From NCBI GenBank assembly GCA_021781965.1, contig JAJXVU010000026.1:1-34075 (forward strand): a DNA stretch of 34,075 bases, in the 5' to 3' direction. The DNA comes from Pseudomonadota bacterium (GTDB lineage Bacteria; Pseudomonadota; Gammaproteobacteria; UBA1113). Position 1 is the first letter of the stretch. Every line of letters begins with the position of its first letter. A program made the translations under genes and the position numbers. Positions 33,286 to 34,075 of the stretch are shown piece by piece. The notes below the pieces were generated by a model. The model was given only the letters and a program-made list of their open reading frames with translations. It made no database searches and was not told the DNA's origin.

Positions 33286-34075
33286 ATGTATAAAGATATA
33301 TCGGCATCATTATTATTAGCTTCTCTTTTCAACTTCATCCTGGGTGAATGTCAGTATTCGCCAGAACCACCTGATTCGCAAGAACGCTATTATTGGCTAA
33401 AACAAACTTCAAAAGAAGAGCCCTCAGAAAGACAGTTAATGGATTATTTAGGGTTTATCGCTTTATTTATCGCTTTTTCACTTCAGTTTTCTCTGTTTTT
33501 TATCTATCTTGTTGAGCGCTTTTATTTTACTCACACAAAAAATAAGCTGGAGCTACATCAGGCTATTAAAAAGAAAGACCTGAATTGCATAAGATCATTA
33601 CTTGAGAATGGTGCGGATATATTCGAAGTGGATAGTGAAGGTAATACGCCCCTCCATTTGGCTATATGGTATGTAGAGACCGATGTCATAAGGCTTTTGT
33701 TAGCCCGCGGTGCCGATATCACTCAACGGAATCTCAATGGGAAAACGCCTATCACCCAGGTGGATAATAAAGGTAATACGCCCCTCCATTGGGCTGTATG
33801 GCATGGAGAGATCAATGTTATAAGGCTTTTGTTAGTCGGCGGTGCCAATATAGCTCAACGGAATTTCAAGGGGAAAACGCCTATCACCCAGGTGGATAAT
33901 AAAGGTAACATCCCCCTTCATCGAGCTGTTAGAGCTGCCAACATCGAGCTGATAACGCTTTTGGTAAAGCATGGTGCGGATATTGCTCAAATAAATCACA
34001 AGTGGGAAACGCCTATTACCCAGGCGGATGTGGAAGGTAATACTCCCCTTCATTGGGCTGTTAGAGATGCCAATA
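33286..34075 (+). CDS. Membrane-anchored ankyrin-repeat protein (partial, runs off the window)
   Basis: An open frame from ATG 33286 (GAGG seven bases upstream) to the window end, 263 codons so far. The N-terminus begins with a hydrophobic stretch (about 5-20, MYKDISASLLLASLFNFILG) like a signal peptide or first helix. Residues about 54-76 (YLGFIALFIAFSLQFSLFFI) form a clear membrane helix. Ankyrin repeats follow from about residue 88, the first being LHQAIKKKDLNCIRSLLENG. From 115 on, a 44-residue unit repeats: a full ankyrin motif (D-x-x-G-N-T-P-L-H) plus about 11 extra residues with GKTPITQ. Ankyrin proteins in Legionellales are often host-targeted, but this one looks membrane-bound. TTGCAA-N16-TACGAT (33222-33249) is a possible promoter. 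Confidence 0.9.
   Translation, partial: MYKDISASLLLASLFNFILGECQYSPEPPDSQERYYWLKQTSKEEPSERQLMDYLGFIALFIAFSLQFSLFFIYLVERFYFTHTKNKLELHQAIKKKDLNCIRSLLENGADIFEVDSEGNTPLHLAIWYVETDVIRLLLARGADITQRNLNGKTPITQVDNKGNTPLHWAVWHGEINVIRLLLVGGANIAQRNFKGKTPITQVDNKGNIPLHRAVRAANIELITLLVKHGADIAQINHKWETPITQADVEGNTPLHWAVRDAN
33628..34075 (+). repeat. 132-bp tandem repeats within the ankyrin gene
   Basis: Units at 33628-33759, 33760-33891, 33892-34023 and a fourth from 34024, cut by the window end. The first two are very similar in DNA (shared GTGGATA...GGTAATACGCCCCTCCAT and AAAACGCCTATCACCCAG), which indicates recent duplication. Each encodes 44 residues. Confidence 0.93.

Noticed and set aside
33832..34053. 73-codon minus-strand ORF in the ankyrin gene
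   Set aside because: Shadow of the 132-bp tandem repeats read on the other strand.
1..34075. tRNA or rRNA genes
   Set aside because: No cloverleaf with a CCA-type end or TTCGA loop context, and no rRNA-like conserved stretch, was found by eye on either strand.

Overview
The window looks like a chromosomal replication-origin region of an AT-rich gammaproteobacterium. The gene set (dnaA-dnaN-recF beside a probable oriC, rpmH-rnpA-yidD-yidC-mnmE, csrA, the rare GshA family also seen in Acidithiobacillus, FadL porin, PhoB/PhoR), together with an ankyrin-repeat membrane protein and a Fic protein, suggests a host-associated member of the Legionellales. That placement is an inference from gene content; no 16S gene is present.

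Layout. 1-500: no annotated gene; a structured, possibly CsrA-bound minus-strand leader with a mini-ORF, then interspersed repeats. 501-983: csrA and a small unknown gene (minus). 1160-2809: a 31-bp tandem array followed by a gene fusing an AbiEi-like N-terminus to a Fic AMPylase domain. 2978-8458: minus-strand run metK-ahcY-gshA-gshB-rpe, joining the SAM cycle to glutathione synthesis. 8534-10050: trpG/pabA-type amidotransferase and hemC. 10154-11755: unrecognised membrane protein. 11757-13227: phoB and a short, apparently soluble phoR. 13714-14331: LysE/ArgO exporter. 14583-18256: SDR, GIN-domain lipoprotein and uvrD (minus). 18458-22489: dnaA-dnaN-recF (minus) with four perfect ParB parS palindromes, two of them inside recF. 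22490-22985: AT-rich probable oriC with three DnaA boxes. 22986-24407: FadL porin, lying between oriC and rpmH. 24695-28732: rpmH-rnpA-yidD-yidC-mnmE behind a strong promoter. 28823-32452: PLP decarboxylase, small exported SecD-P1-head-like protein, CpdA-like phosphodiesterase, alpha/beta hydrolase. 32537-33154: carboxymuconolactone-decarboxylase-like protein (minus). 33286-end: membrane-anchored ankyrin protein running off the window.

A recurring theme is a short GC-rich interspersed repeat (core about 25 bp, at least nine full or degenerate copies) that sits at the 3' ends of genes. One copy supplies the last codons of rpe. Other GC-rich repeat-like material appears to form the N-terminal extension of mnmE. 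The most unusual items are the iteron-fronted AbiEi-Fic gene, the parS cluster within recF and the recF-dnaN gap, the repeats recruited into coding sequence, the 44-residue ankyrin super-repeat, and the structured leader beside csrA.
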